This document shows positions 26,331 through 34,884 of a DNA stretch of 64,000 nt, in pieces (within the stretch, counting starts at the first letter, position 1; each line of letters opens with the position of its first letter). Source of the stretch: Paraburkholderia lycopersici (GTDB lineage Bacteria > Pseudomonadota > Gammaproteobacteria > Burkholderiales > Burkholderiaceae); NCBI RefSeq assembly GCF_900096975.1, contig NZ_FMYQ01000031.1, positions 35,923 to 99,922 of the forward strand. Reading direction: 5' to 3'. The notes beneath the pieces are model-generated. The model was given only the letters and a program-made list of their open reading frames with translations. It ran no database searches and had not been told where the DNA came from. A program made the position numbers and the translations under genes.

Positions 26331-27887
26331 TTACGCGTGCGCAGGCAGGCGGAAGCTCGAAATCGACTCTCGCAGCGCGCTCACCTGATCCTTGAGCGAG
26401 TGGGCCGCGGCCGCGGCTTCTTCGACGAGCGCCGCATTTTGCTGCGTCACCTGGTCCATCTCGCCCACGGCGCGGTTGACCTGCTCGATGCCGGCGCTCT
26501 GCTCGCGCGAAGCGTTGCTGATCTCTTCGAGGATCTCGTGCACGCGTCGCACCGACTGCACGATCTCGGTCATCGTCGAGCCCGCGTTGGTCACGAGCTG
26601 CTGACCTTCGGTCACGGTGCCCGTCGACTTCTCGATCAGCGCCTTGATTTCCTTCGCGGCGGTTGCGGAGCGTTGCGCGAGGCTGCGCACCTCGGCGGCC
26701 ACCACGGCGAAGCCGCGGCCCTGTTCGCCCGCGCGCGCCGCTTCCACGGCTGCGTTCAAGGCGAGGATGTTGGTCTGGAACGCGATGCCGTCGATCACGC
26801 CGATGATGTCGCCGATCTGCTGCGAGCTCGTCGTGATGTCGCCCATGGTGCGCACCACGTCGTCCACGACGGCGCTGCCGCGCGTCGCGACGTCGGCGGC
26901 CTGGCTGGCGAGCGACGCCGCGTGCTGGGCGCTGTCCGCGTTGTTGCGCACGTTTGCCGTCATCTGGTCCATGCTCGACGCGGTCTCCACGAGCGCCGCA
27001 GCCTGTTGCTCGGTGCGCTGCGAAAGATCGGTGTTGCCCGCGGCGATCTCGTTCGCGCCCACGTTGATGTTCTCGGCGCCGCTGCGCACGCGCGACACGG
27101 TTTGCACGAGCGAGGCCTGCATCGTTGCGAGCGCGCGCATCAGGCTATGGTCGCTCGAACCCTCCGCCTGCACGCGCAGCGTGAGGTCGCCTTGGGCGAT
27201 GCGGTTGGCCGCGCCCACCGCGACCTCCAGTTCGCCGCCGATGCTGCTGCGCACGCTGCGCACCACGAGCACCATCACCGCGGTCGCGGCGGCGCCCAGC
27301 AGGAACGTCACGCCGAGCCAGCGCAGCAGGCTGCCGTAGAATTCGGCGCGCACGTCGTCCATGTACATGCCGGTCACGATCACCCAGTCCCACGGCGCGA
27401 AGCGGCGGCCGTAGCTCGTCTTGGGCACGGGCTCGCTGTGGCCGGGCTTGGCCCACAGGTAGTCGAGGAAGCCGCCGTTCGGCCCGCTCGCCGCCTGCAC
27501 GAGTTCGGTGAACACGCGGGTGCCCGCGGGATCGGCGAAGTCGGTGAGCTTCTTGCCGTCGAGCTCAGGCTTGATCGGATGCATCAGCATGACTTCCTGC
27601 GAGTCGTTGACGCTCAGATAGCCGTCCGTGCCATATCGCATCGAGCCGATCACGGCGAGCGCCTGCTTCTGCGCGTCGGCTTCGGGCAGGACGTTGCGTT
27701 GCGAGAGGGCGTGGTAGTAGCTGGCGATGCTCGTCGCCTCTTCGACGAGGGTCGAGAGCTGCGCGCGCCGCTCGCGGATCATGGACTCGCGGCTTTGCCA
27801 GGCGCCAAAGGCGACGATCAACAGCAGGCCGATCCAGAGGATCGCGATCATCGAGCGAAGCTTCTTGTTGAGTGTCATCTTCTGCAT
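26331..27887 (-). CDS. Methyl-accepting chemotaxis protein with a single-Cache sensor
   Basis: ATG 27887 (MQKMTLNKKLRSMIAIL) gives 518 residues and a proper first membrane helix; ATG 27878 is also possible. The order is TM1 (MIAILWIGLLLIVAFGAW), a periplasmic sCache_2 domain with RYGTDGYLSVND, HPIKPELDGK and WDWVIVTGMYMDD, TM2 (WLGVTFLLGAAATAVMVLVV), a HAMP linker and the signalling tip IIGVIDGIAFQTNILALNAA. Cache receptors of this kind often sense organic acids. It is divergent from the phosphonate synthesis operon, but no link between them is proven. No C-terminal NWETF pentapeptide is present. Confidence 0.92.
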   Translation of the reverse strand: MQKMTLNKKLRSMIAILWIGLLLIVAFGAWQSRESMIRERRAQLSTLVEEATSIASYYHALSQRNVLPEADAQKQALAVIGSMRYGTDGYLSVNDSQEVMLMHPIKPELDGKKLTDFADPAGTRVFTELVQAASGPNGGFLDYLWAKPGHSEPVPKTSYGRRFAPWDWVIVTGMYMDDVRAEFYGSLLRWLGVTFLLGAAATAVMVLVVRSVRSSIGGELEVAVGAANRIAQGDLTLRVQAEGSSDHSLMRALATMQASLVQTVSRVRSGAENINVGANEIAAGNTDLSQRTEQQAAALVETASSMDQMTANVRNNADSAQHAASLASQAADVATRGSAVVDDVVRTMGDITTSSQQIGDIIGVIDGIAFQTNILALNAAVEAARAGEQGRGFAVVAAEVRSLAQRSATAAKEIKALIEKSTGTVTEGQQLVTNAGSTMTEIVQSVRRVHEILEEISNASREQSAGIEQVNRAVGEMDQVTQQNAALVEEAAAAAHSLKDQVSALRESISSFRLPAHA

Positions 27888-28133
27888 GTTCGGTCGGTAT
27901 TCCACGTGGGCTGCATGATTGGCGAAACGAGGCCGCCAAAGTGTGTTAACGGCGCACGCAAACGTGAGCGACACCCAGGGCGAACCCTGCCCAGGCAGTC
28001 TTTTGTCATACGAAACAGGCCGCTGACCGCGCAGATGACGGCGCGCTGAAAAACCGGCGAATCGGCCGATAAAAGCCACAAATTTCACTGCAACTCCATG
28101 ATTTGCCACTATTTGCGGCGATTAGCTGCGGAT

Positions 28134-28146
28134 GCGAATCATTTTC
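28134..28146. promoter_or_regulatory. Weak Fur-box-like sequence in the MCP/pepM divergent region
   Basis: GCGAATCATTTTC agrees with the Fur core GATAATCATTATC at ten of thirteen positions. It lies 80-95 bases before the PEP mutase start, inside the 340-base divergent intergenic region. The match is imperfect and could be chance. Confidence 0.25.
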
Positions 28147-28226
28147 GATATAGTCGCGATTTTGGTCCTGCGCCGGCCTGCCCCGCGGCCGGCGACGACG
28201 CCGGGACGTCCACTGGAGTGACAAGA

Positions 28227-29954
28227 ATGAATGCACGCGAACCCGCACCGGTTCTCGCCGCGGCTTCCGCCTCTCGCAGCGCACGGCTGCGCCAGATGCT
28301 GATCGGCAGCGAACTCGAATTCCTGATGGAAGCGCACAACGGCCTCTCCGCGCGCATCGCGCGCGAGGCGGGTTTCAAGGCGATCTGGGGCTCGGGCCTC
28401 TCGATCTCCGCGCAGTTCGGCGTGCGCGACAACAACGAGGCGAGCTGGACCCAGGTGGTCGACAACCTCGAATTCATGGCCGACGCGAGCGACCTGCCGA
28501 TCCTGCTCGACGGCGACACCGGCTACGGCAACTTCAACAACGTGCGCCGCCTCGTGCGCAAGCTCGAACAGCGCGGCATCGCGGGCGTGTGCATCGAGGA
28601 CAAGCAGTTCCCGAAGACCAACAGCTTCATCAAGGGCGAGGCGCAGCCGCTCGCCGACATCGACGAGTTTTGCGGCAAGATCAAGGCCGGCAAGGATTCG
28701 CAGACCGACGAGCACTTCTCGATCGTCGCGCGCGTGGAGGCGCTGATCGCGGGCTGGGGCATGGACGAAGCGCTCAAGCGCGCCGAGGCCTACCGCCTCG
28801 CGGGCGCGGACGCGATCCTCATCCACAGCAAGCTCTCGAAGCCCGACGAAATCCTCACGTTCGCGCGCGAATGGGCCGGCCGCGGTCCGCTCGTGATCGT
28901 GCCGACCAAGTACTACAGCACGCCGACCGACGTGTTCCGCAAGGCGGGCATCAGTTGCGTGATCTGGGCGAACCATCAGATCCGCGCGGCCGTTTCGGCG
29001 ATGCAGGCCGTGACGAAGACGATTCACGATACGCAGACGCTCGTCGACGTCGAAGACCGCATCGCCGCGGTCAACGAGATTTTCCGGCTGCAGGACGCCG
29101 ACGAATATTCGGAAGCCGAAAACCGCTATCTCTCGGCCACGCGCTCGGCGGGTTCGGCGATCGTGCTGGCCGCGAGCCGCGGCTCGGGCCTCGACGCCGT
29201 CACCGAAGACAAGCCCAAGGTCATGCTGCCCGTGGCGGGCAAGCCGCTCCTGCGCTGGCTTGTGGACGCCTTCAAGAAAGAGGCGATCAACGACATCACC
29301 GTGGTGGGCGGCTACCGCGCCGACGCGATCGACACCGCGGGCATCAAGCTCGCGCGCAACGAGCGCTATGCACAAACGAACGAGCTTGCCTCGCTCGCCT
29401 GTGCCGTCGATGCGCTCGAGAACGACACCGTGATCTCGTATGGCGATCTGCTGTTCCGCAGCTACATCTTGCGCGACCTGGTGGAAAGCGAAGCCGAATT
29501 CAGCGTGGTGATCGACTCGTCGCCGGATTCGGAGAATGCGAGCGTGCGCGATTTCGCGTGGTGCACGGCAGGCGACGATCGCGGCCTCTTTGGCGGCAAG
29601 GTGTTCCTCGAGCGCGTGTCGTCCGGGCCGGCTACGCCGGGCGAGGCTCGTCATGGCCGCTGGATCGGCCTCATGAACGTGCGCGGCGCGGGCCGCGCGA
29701 AGCTTGCGAAGAAGCTCGCGCGACTGCAGACGCGCGCCGATTTCGACACGCTCGACATGCCCGCGCTGCTCAACGCGCTGATCGAAGACGGCGAACAGAT
29801 CGAAGTGCAATACGTGCGCGGCCACTGGCGCGGCGTGAACGACCTCGAAGACTTCCGCCGCGCGGGCGACTTCGCGCATGCACAAACGCCGATCGGCAGC
29901 GATGCGACGTCCGCATCGGCCGCGTCGGGCGGCAAGGCCGGGGGCCGCGCATGA
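28227..29954 (+). CDS. aepX: Phosphoenolpyruvate mutase fused to a nucleotidyltransferase
   Basis: ATG 28227 follows GGAG at nine bases and yields 575 residues. Residues 20-295 are a PEP mutase of the isocitrate lyase superfamily: the Mg-binding LLDGDTGYGN (D95, D97) and the diagnostic EDKQFPKTNS (124-133), which separates true mutases from related lyases. It converts PEP to phosphonopyruvate. Residues about 311-545 are a sugar-phosphate-type nucleotidyltransferase (AIVLAASRGSGL then EDKPKVMLPVAGKPLL), the kind that makes CMP-AEP in PntC-type systems. Its stop overlaps the start of the decarboxylase gene (ATGA). The fusion predicts that AEP is made and then activated with CTP for transfer to a surface molecule. 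Confidence 0.92.
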   Translation: MNAREPAPVLAAASASRSARLRQMLIGSELEFLMEAHNGLSARIAREAGFKAIWGSGLSISAQFGVRDNNEASWTQVVDNLEFMADASDLPILLDGDTGYGNFNNVRRLVRKLEQRGIAGVCIEDKQFPKTNSFIKGEAQPLADIDEFCGKIKAGKDSQTDEHFSIVARVEALIAGWGMDEALKRAEAYRLAGADAILIHSKLSKPDEILTFAREWAGRGPLVIVPTKYYSTPTDVFRKAGISCVIWANHQIRAAVSAMQAVTKTIHDTQTLVDVEDRIAAVNEIFRLQDADEYSEAENRYLSATRSAGSAIVLAASRGSGLDAVTEDKPKVMLPVAGKPLLRWLVDAFKKEAINDITVVGGYRADAIDTAGIKLARNERYAQTNELASLACAVDALENDTVISYGDLLFRSYILRDLVESEAEFSVVIDSSPDSENASVRDFAWCTAGDDRGLFGGKVFLERVSSGPATPGEARHGRWIGLMNVRGAGRAKLAKKLARLQTRADFDTLDMPALLNALIEDGEQIEVQYVRGHWRGVNDLEDFRRAGDFAHAQTPIGSDATSASAASGGKAGGRA

Positions 29955-31138
29955 TCGAAGCCGCACAGTTCGTCGAAGCGGCGCGCACGCGCGGCTTCGA
30001 GTGGTATGCCGGCGTGCCGTGCTCGTTTCTCACGCCGTTCATCAATTACGTGCTGCAGGACGAATCGCTGCACTATGTGAGTGCCGCGAACGAGGGCGAC
30101 GCGGTTGCGCTGATCGCGGGCGTCGCGCTCGCGGGCAAGCGCGGCATCACGATGATGCAGAATTCGGGCCTCGGCAACGCGGTGAGCCCGCTCACCTCGC
30201 TCACGTGGACGTTCCGCCTGCCACAACTGCTGATCGTGACGTGGCGCGGCCAGCCGGGCGTCTCCGACGAGCCGCAGCACGCGCTCATGGGCCCGGTCAC
30301 GCCGCAGATGCTCGACACGATGGACGTGCCTTGGGAGCTGTTTCCGACCGAGGCCGACCAGATTGCGCCGGCGCTCGACCGCGCGATCAGGCACATGGAC
30401 GAAACGGGCCGTCCGTATGCGCTCGTCATGCAAAAGGGCAGCGTCGCGCCGTACGAGCTGAAGGGCGGCGGCGCGATGCCGCAGAAGCACGCGTTGCCCG
30501 TCGCGCAGGCAAGGTGGAACGCACGGAGTCCTGATCAACTGCCGACGCGCCGGCAGGCGCTCGAGCGCGTGGTCGCCGCGACGCCCGCGCAATCGACGGT
30601 GGTCGTGGCATCGACGGGATTCTGCGGCCGCGAGCTCTATGCGCTCGACGACCGTTCGAACCAGCTCTACATGGTCGGCTCGATGGGCTGCGTCACGACG
30701 TTTGCGCTCGGCCTCGCGCTCGCGCGGCCCGACCTCAACGTGGTCGCGCTCGATGGCGACGGTGCGGCGCTCATGCGCATGAGCGCGTTCGCGACGCTCG
30801 GCGCCTATGGGCCGCCGAACCTCACGCACGTGCTGCTCGACAATGGCGCGCACGACTCGACGGGCGGCCAGGCCACCGTCTCGGCGCAGGTGTCGTTCGC
30901 GAACGTCGCCGCCGCGTGCGGTTATGCCGATGCCGTGGAAAGCGACGATCTCGCCGCGCTCGACGACGTGCTCGCCGCCGCGCGCGAACGCGCGAAGGGC
31001 GCATCGGGTGTGGAAGGCACACGCTTCGTACGCCTGACGATCCGCCGCGGCACGCCCGACGGCCTGCCGCGCCCCACGGTCACGCCGCCCGATGTGAAGA
31101 CGCGTCTCATGCGCCATATCGGCGCGCTCGCCAACTAA
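29951..31138 (+). CDS. aepY: Phosphonopyruvate decarboxylase
   Basis: A 395-residue ThDP enzyme. The N-terminal half has PCSFLTPFINYVL and ANEGDAVALIAGVALAGK with the catalytic-type Glu, and the C-terminal half carries the ThDP/Mg motif GDGAALMRMSAFATLG ... LLDNGAHDSTGG. It decarboxylates phosphonopyruvate to phosphonoacetaldehyde, pulling the unfavourable mutase reaction forward. The start overlaps the stop of the mutase gene by four bases and PhnW follows after ten bases, so the three are one operon. Length and order are typical of AEP biosynthesis cassettes. Confidence 0.93.
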   Translation: MIEAAQFVEAARTRGFEWYAGVPCSFLTPFINYVLQDESLHYVSAANEGDAVALIAGVALAGKRGITMMQNSGLGNAVSPLTSLTWTFRLPQLLIVTWRGQPGVSDEPQHALMGPVTPQMLDTMDVPWELFPTEADQIAPALDRAIRHMDETGRPYALVMQKGSVAPYELKGGGAMPQKHALPVAQARWNARSPDQLPTRRQALERVVAATPAQSTVVVASTGFCGRELYALDDRSNQLYMVGSMGCVTTFALGLALARPDLNVVALDGDGAALMRMSAFATLGAYGPPNLTHVLLDNGAHDSTGGQATVSAQVSFANVAAACGYADAVESDDLAALDDVLAAARERAKGASGVEGTRFVRLTIRRGTPDGLPRPTVTPPDVKTRLMRHIGALAN

Positions 31139-31148
31139 GGAAACGCCG

Positions 31149-32216
31149 ATGCTTTTGCTCAACCCCGGTCCGGTCACGCTCACCGAACGCGTGCGCCGCA
31201 GCCTGCTCCAGGAAGACCTGTGCCATCGCGAAAGCGAGTTTTTCGACGTTCAGGAGGAAGCGCGCACGCGCCTCGTGGCCGTCTACGATCTCGATCCCGC
31301 CCAATGGCAGGCTGTGCTCATGACGGGCTCGGGCACCGCCGCGGTCGAGAGCATGATCTCGACGCTCGTGCCCGCGAACGGCAAGCTGCTGATCGTCGAA
31401 AACGGCGTGTACGGCGAGCGCATCACCGCGATCGCCAAACAGTACGGCATTGCGCACGACATCGTCAGGCACGACTGGATGCAGGCGCCGGACCTCGCGC
31501 GGATCACGGCTGCGCTCGACAACGACAAGTCGATCACGCACGTCGCGATCATTCATCACGAAACCACCACGGGCCGCCTGAACGATCTGCGCGCGCTGGG
31601 CGAAGCATGCCGCGCACGCGGCGTGCAGATGCTCGTGGACGGCGTGAGCAGCTTCGGCTCCGAAGCGATCGACTTCGGCGACGCGAGCATCGCCGCGGTG
31701 GCCGCGACTGCGAACAAGTGCCTGCACGGCGTGCCTGGCGCGGCCTTCGTGGTGGTGCGCCGCGCGGCGCTCGCGCAGGCGTTCAGCCGTACGTATTATC
31801 TCGACCTCAAGCGTCTTGCCTCGCTGCAGGATCAGCGCAACACGCCGTTCACGCCTTCCGTGCACGCGTACTACGCGCTCGTCGAGGCGCTGCGCGAGCT
31901 GGCCGACGAAGGCGGCTGGCAGGCGCGTCACGCGCGCTATGCGGCGCTTTCGGAGCAGGTGCGAGCGGGGCTCGCGGCGCGCGGCATGGAGAGCGTGCTG
32001 CCGAAGGACGCGTCGTCGGTGGTGCTGCGCGCGTTTCGTTTGCCCGCCGGCGTCGACTATCCGAAGCTGCATGACGCGCTCAAGGCGCGCGGCTTCGTGA
32101 TCTACGCAGGGCAGGGCGGCTTGTCGGCGGAACTGTTCCGCATCTCGACGATGGGCGACATTCATGCCGCCGACGTCGAGCGATTGCTGGCGGCGTTCGA
32201 TGAGGTGACGCGCTGA
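31149..32216 (+). CDS. phnW: 2-aminoethylphosphonate:pyruvate aminotransferase
   Basis: A 355-residue class V PLP aminotransferase. It opens with LLLNPGPVTLTERVRRSL and contains DLCHRESEFFDVQ, HHETTTGRLND and ATANKCLHGVPGAAFVV, in which Lys190 is the expected Schiff-base lysine. It interconverts phosphonoacetaldehyde and AEP. In this operon it should run towards AEP, whereas in catabolic loci it runs the other way. Its position behind PEP mutase and decarboxylase argues for the biosynthetic role. A strong terminator follows 35 bases after the stop. Confidence 0.93.
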   Translation: MLLLNPGPVTLTERVRRSLLQEDLCHRESEFFDVQEEARTRLVAVYDLDPAQWQAVLMTGSGTAAVESMISTLVPANGKLLIVENGVYGERITAIAKQYGIAHDIVRHDWMQAPDLARITAALDNDKSITHVAIIHHETTTGRLNDLRALGEACRARGVQMLVDGVSSFGSEAIDFGDASIAAVAATANKCLHGVPGAAFVVVRRAALAQAFSRTYYLDLKRLASLQDQRNTPFTPSVHAYYALVEALRELADEGGWQARHARYAALSEQVRAGLAARGMESVLPKDASSVVLRAFRLPAGVDYPKLHDALKARGFVIYAGQGGLSAELFRISTMGDIHAADVERLLAAFDEVTR

Positions 32217-32250
32217 TCCTGCGCGGTGCCTGAATTCGGGCTCATGCACG

Positions 32251-32296
32251 AAAAGGCCTTGCGGCGATCGAATAACCGGTCGCCGCAAGGCCTTTT
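32251..32296. terminator. Bidirectional terminator after phnW
   Basis: A 17-base perfect inverted repeat, AAAAGGCCTTGCGGCGA (32251-32267) and TCGCCGCAAGGCCTTTT (32280-32296), with a 12-base loop. The A and T ends let it terminate phnW and, from the other side, the convergent PepSY gene ending at 32346. Confidence 0.9.
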
Positions 32297-32345
32297 GCCT
32301 TATCTCGCGCACGCGTGCGGTGCGTGATGCGCTTTCGTTTGCAGG

Positions 32346-33575
32346 TCAGTTTGCCGCCCGCTCGCGCGTCCGCACCGTGCTCGCCGCCTTTCCCCCTTTC
32401 GCAGTCTTGCGCCGTGCGCGCGCCTTCTTGAGCCAGATGAGCACACCCGTCACGCTGAGCATCGCGACGACAAGGCCAGTGAAGCTGATGGCGATGCGGC
32501 CCGGCAGCCCTGCGATGCGGCCCGAATGTAGCGGAAACTGCGCCTGAATGAAGATGTCGCCTGCGCTGCCGTGGCCGGGAATCTGCCTTCCGAGCACCGC
32601 GCCCGTGCGCGCGTTCATGACGAGCCAGGGATTGCCGAGGCCCGCGTCGCCGTGGTCGTCGCCCGCCGCGTAGTAGCCCACGCCGTACACGCCGGCCGTC
32701 GGCACCGCGAAGAATCCTCCGGGCGGCGCGGTGATGCCTTCGCGGCGTCCCACGCTAGCGGCGGCGGCCACGATGCGCTCGCGCGCCGCGGCGTCTTCGG
32801 CGGGTGTGAGCGCGGGACCGGGCGCGACGCTGCGGAACGGGTCCGGCGCGAGCGTCGAGAAGACCGACACCACGGGGCGCACGACCTGCGTGCCGAGGTT
32901 CATCGAAATCGACGTGACGGCGATCACCATCAGCAGGCCCCAGAGCCACACGCCGCCCGAGCGGTGCAGGTCGAAGGTGAGTGCGTACCCGCCGCGCTTC
33001 ACGCGAAAGGCAAGCGATTTGCGCCAGCTTTTCAGGCTCGGGAATGCGAGCACGATCGCAATGAAGCCGTCGAGGAGCCACACGATCCCCACCACGCCCA
33101 TCGTCCATACGCCGAAGTCAATGCCCATCTTCGTCGGCAGGAACAGCGTGTAGTGGAGCTGGTAGAGAAACGGGATCAGGTTCTGGCGCGCGAGCGACGG
33201 CTTGCCCCACATGCGGCGGCCTTGCTCCGCGCCAGTTACCGGATCGAGCGCGACCTGGTTGAAGTCGAGTGTGAAGGGCTGCCCCGTTTGCGGGTCGATG
33301 CGCGGCGCCACACGCGCAATCCAGGTCTGGCCCGGCCCGACGGACAGCGGCATGAAGGTCACGACCGCATGCGGCTCGCCGGCTTCGAGGCGCTTCGCGA
33401 GTTCGAGCGCGGGCAGCGGCGTGCCCGGTGTCGCGCCACGGAAGAACGACGGGTTCAGCAGGGCGTCGAGCTCGTGGTCCCATGCGATCACCGCGCCGGT
33501 CAGGCCGGCGAGGAACAGGAAGGCGGCGGCGCCGAGACCCAGCCAGCGGTGCAGGCGCACCAGCAGCGGTCTCAT
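32346..33575 (-). CDS. PepSY-domain membrane protein (PiuB/ferric-siderophore reductase-like)
   Basis: The frame extends upstream, but ATG 33575 (MRPLLVRLHRWLGLGAAAFL) gives the family N-terminus and a 409-residue product. It has PepSY-associated membrane helices: LHRWLGLGAAAFLFLAGLTG with AWDHELDALLNPS after the first helix, then LLDGFIAIVLAF, a third helix around LWGLLMVIAVTSISMNLG, and a C-terminal helix before a basic tail. His residues in helices (LHRWLG, FDLHRSGGVW) suggest haem ligands. Relatives reduce ferri-siderophores in the periplasm. A near-perfect Fur box lies 70 bases upstream, supporting iron regulation. No TonB receptor gene is adjacent. Confidence 0.87.
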   Translation of the reverse strand: MRPLLVRLHRWLGLGAAAFLFLAGLTGAVIAWDHELDALLNPSFFRGATPGTPLPALELAKRLEAGEPHAVVTFMPLSVGPGQTWIARVAPRIDPQTGQPFTLDFNQVALDPVTGAEQGRRMWGKPSLARQNLIPFLYQLHYTLFLPTKMGIDFGVWTMGVVGIVWLLDGFIAIVLAFPSLKSWRKSLAFRVKRGGYALTFDLHRSGGVWLWGLLMVIAVTSISMNLGTQVVRPVVSVFSTLAPDPFRSVAPGPALTPAEDAAARERIVAAAASVGRREGITAPPGGFFAVPTAGVYGVGYYAAGDDHGDAGLGNPWLVMNARTGAVLGRQIPGHGSAGDIFIQAQFPLHSGRIAGLPGRIAISFTGLVVAMLSVTGVLIWLKKARARRKTAKGGKAASTVRTRERAAN

Positions 33576-33646
33576 GCGAAAACCCGGCTCGCCGGCCGGC
33601 ATGCGGGGGCGAACGCGATCACGATTGGGCTCACGGCGATTTAAAA

Positions 33647-33673
33647 AAATGCAAATAGGAATCGTTTGCATTT
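33647..33673 (-). promoter_or_regulatory. Fur box upstream of the PepSY gene
   Basis: AAATGCAAA (33647-33655) and TTTGCATTT (33665-33673) are a perfect 9-bp dyad around TAGGAATCG. The central GCAAATAGGAATCGTTTGC fits the burkholderial Fur-box form (GCAAATnnGAATnATTTGC). It is 72 bases before the PepSY start codon. Confidence 0.75.
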
Positions 33674-33836
33674 TACGGATCGGCCGTCGATGGCGCAAGC
33701 CAGGCGAAAGGTGTGAATGGGGGGCGGAAGGGCGCGCGAGGCGCGCATGCCGAACCGCGGCGTCCGCGCAGTGCATGCGCCGACGCCGCCCGAGCTGCTG
33801 CTGGACCCGAGCCCGGCATGAAGCCGGGCCTGCGGG

Positions 33837-33986
33837 TCAGACGGGATCTTTGTCCGGCGGGCCTTCGGGCTGCTGCGGCTCGTCGTTGTGATGTCCCGGT
33901 GACGGCGGGGTGAGCGGGTCGCGTTCCGGGTCCCGCGTCGGATCGGCGAGCGGATCGGGAAGCGGAGTCGTATGCGAACAGATCAT
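33837..33986 (-). CDS. Small Pro/Asp-rich protein of 49 residues, unknown function
   Basis: A short gene with a strong ribosome binding site, AAGAGGA, seven bases before ATG 33986. The product starts MICSHTTPLPDPLADPTRDP and continues with repeated D-P steps and GPPDKDPV at its end. It is highly acidic, Pro-rich and probably disordered, with no membrane segment. The good Shine-Dalgarno and the regular DP/DPxxDP pattern argue that it is translated. I do not recognise a family. The surrounding 33676-34146 holds no other supported gene. Confidence 0.6.
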   Translation of the reverse strand: MICSHTTPLPDPLADPTRDPERDPLTPPSPGHHNDEPQQPEGPPDKDPV

Positions 33987-34146
33987 CGCGAAGTCCTCTT
34001 GCGCTGAAAGCGTATGGCCGGGTGGCGCGCGTCACTTTATAGCCTAGGCGATCGGTGTCGTGTGTGGCGGACATTCATTCGGACGTTTTCTATCGAATTC
34101 GCGTGCGATTTCCATTCAATCGCAATCGAAGAATCCAAGCCCGTTA

Positions 34147-34734
34147 TCAAAGCCGGTTGAGGTCGGCCGGTGTGTCGATGTCGCGCAGGATGCCGGGATC
34201 GTCCACGTCGACGCGCGTGAGCGGTTGCGAGCCGAGGAGCGCGCGCGCGCCCGCGTCGCCGTCGAGCGCGACGAGCGCCGCGCGATGCGCGTAGCCGAAA
34301 CCCACCGGATGCCCGCGCTGCCCGCGGTAAAACGGCGCGACGAGCGATGCGCCCGCATCCAGCGTGCGCGCCACGGCTTCGATCGATTCGACCGCGATGC
34401 GCGGCATGTCGGCGAGCGCCACGATCCAGCTTTCCGCTTCGTGGTCGATGTCCACGCCGGCCGCGAGGCTCGCGCCCATGCCGCGTTCGGCGTCGGGCGC
34501 GAACACTACGTCGCAGCCCGCGTCGTTGAGCACGTGGGCGAGCGTCTCCGCGCCAGGGCGCACGACGGCGATCACTTTCGGCACGACGCGCAGCAGGCGC
34601 TGCGCGGACTCGCGCGCGACGCAGTTGCCTTCGGGGAGCGGAGCGAGGAGCTTGTTGCGCAGACCGAGAGGATCGAAGCGCGAGCCGGTGCCGGCGGCGA
34701 GCAACACGCCGGTGGCGAACGAAGCATAGGCCAT
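34147..34734 (-). CDS. MobA/MocA-like molybdenum cofactor nucleotidyltransferase
   Basis: ATG 34734 gives MAYASFATGVLLAAGTGSRF, the canonical nucleotide-binding start of NTP transferases; the product is 195 residues. Further motifs are NKLLAPLPEG, SWIVALADMPRI and YRGQRGHPVGFG, which are characteristic of MocA (molybdopterin cytidylyltransferase) and related nicotine-blue oxidoreductase-type proteins. It lies 150 bases downstream of a PaoABC-type molybdenum dehydrogenase on the same strand. It probably supplies the MCD cofactor for that enzyme; XdhC/PaoD is not visible nearby. Confidence 0.87.
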   Translation of the reverse strand: MAYASFATGVLLAAGTGSRFDPLGLRNKLLAPLPEGNCVARESAQRLLRVVPKVIAVVRPGAETLAHVLNDAGCDVVFAPDAERGMGASLAAGVDIDHEAESWIVALADMPRIAVESIEAVARTLDAGASLVAPFYRGQRGHPVGFGYAHRAALVALDGDAGARALLGSQPLTRVDVDDPGILRDIDTPADLNRL

Positions 34735-34884
34735 GGTGTGTGATGCCCGCGAGAAGGGGGAATCGTGATTGTGCGGCGCGAGCGTGCGCGAGGCAAGTCC
34801 CGCGCGCGCCATTCGCGCGGCGTTTGCCGACCGTTCATGCACTGTGCGAGTGCAGGACCCGCGTTGCAGGTCCTGCGGTGCGGA

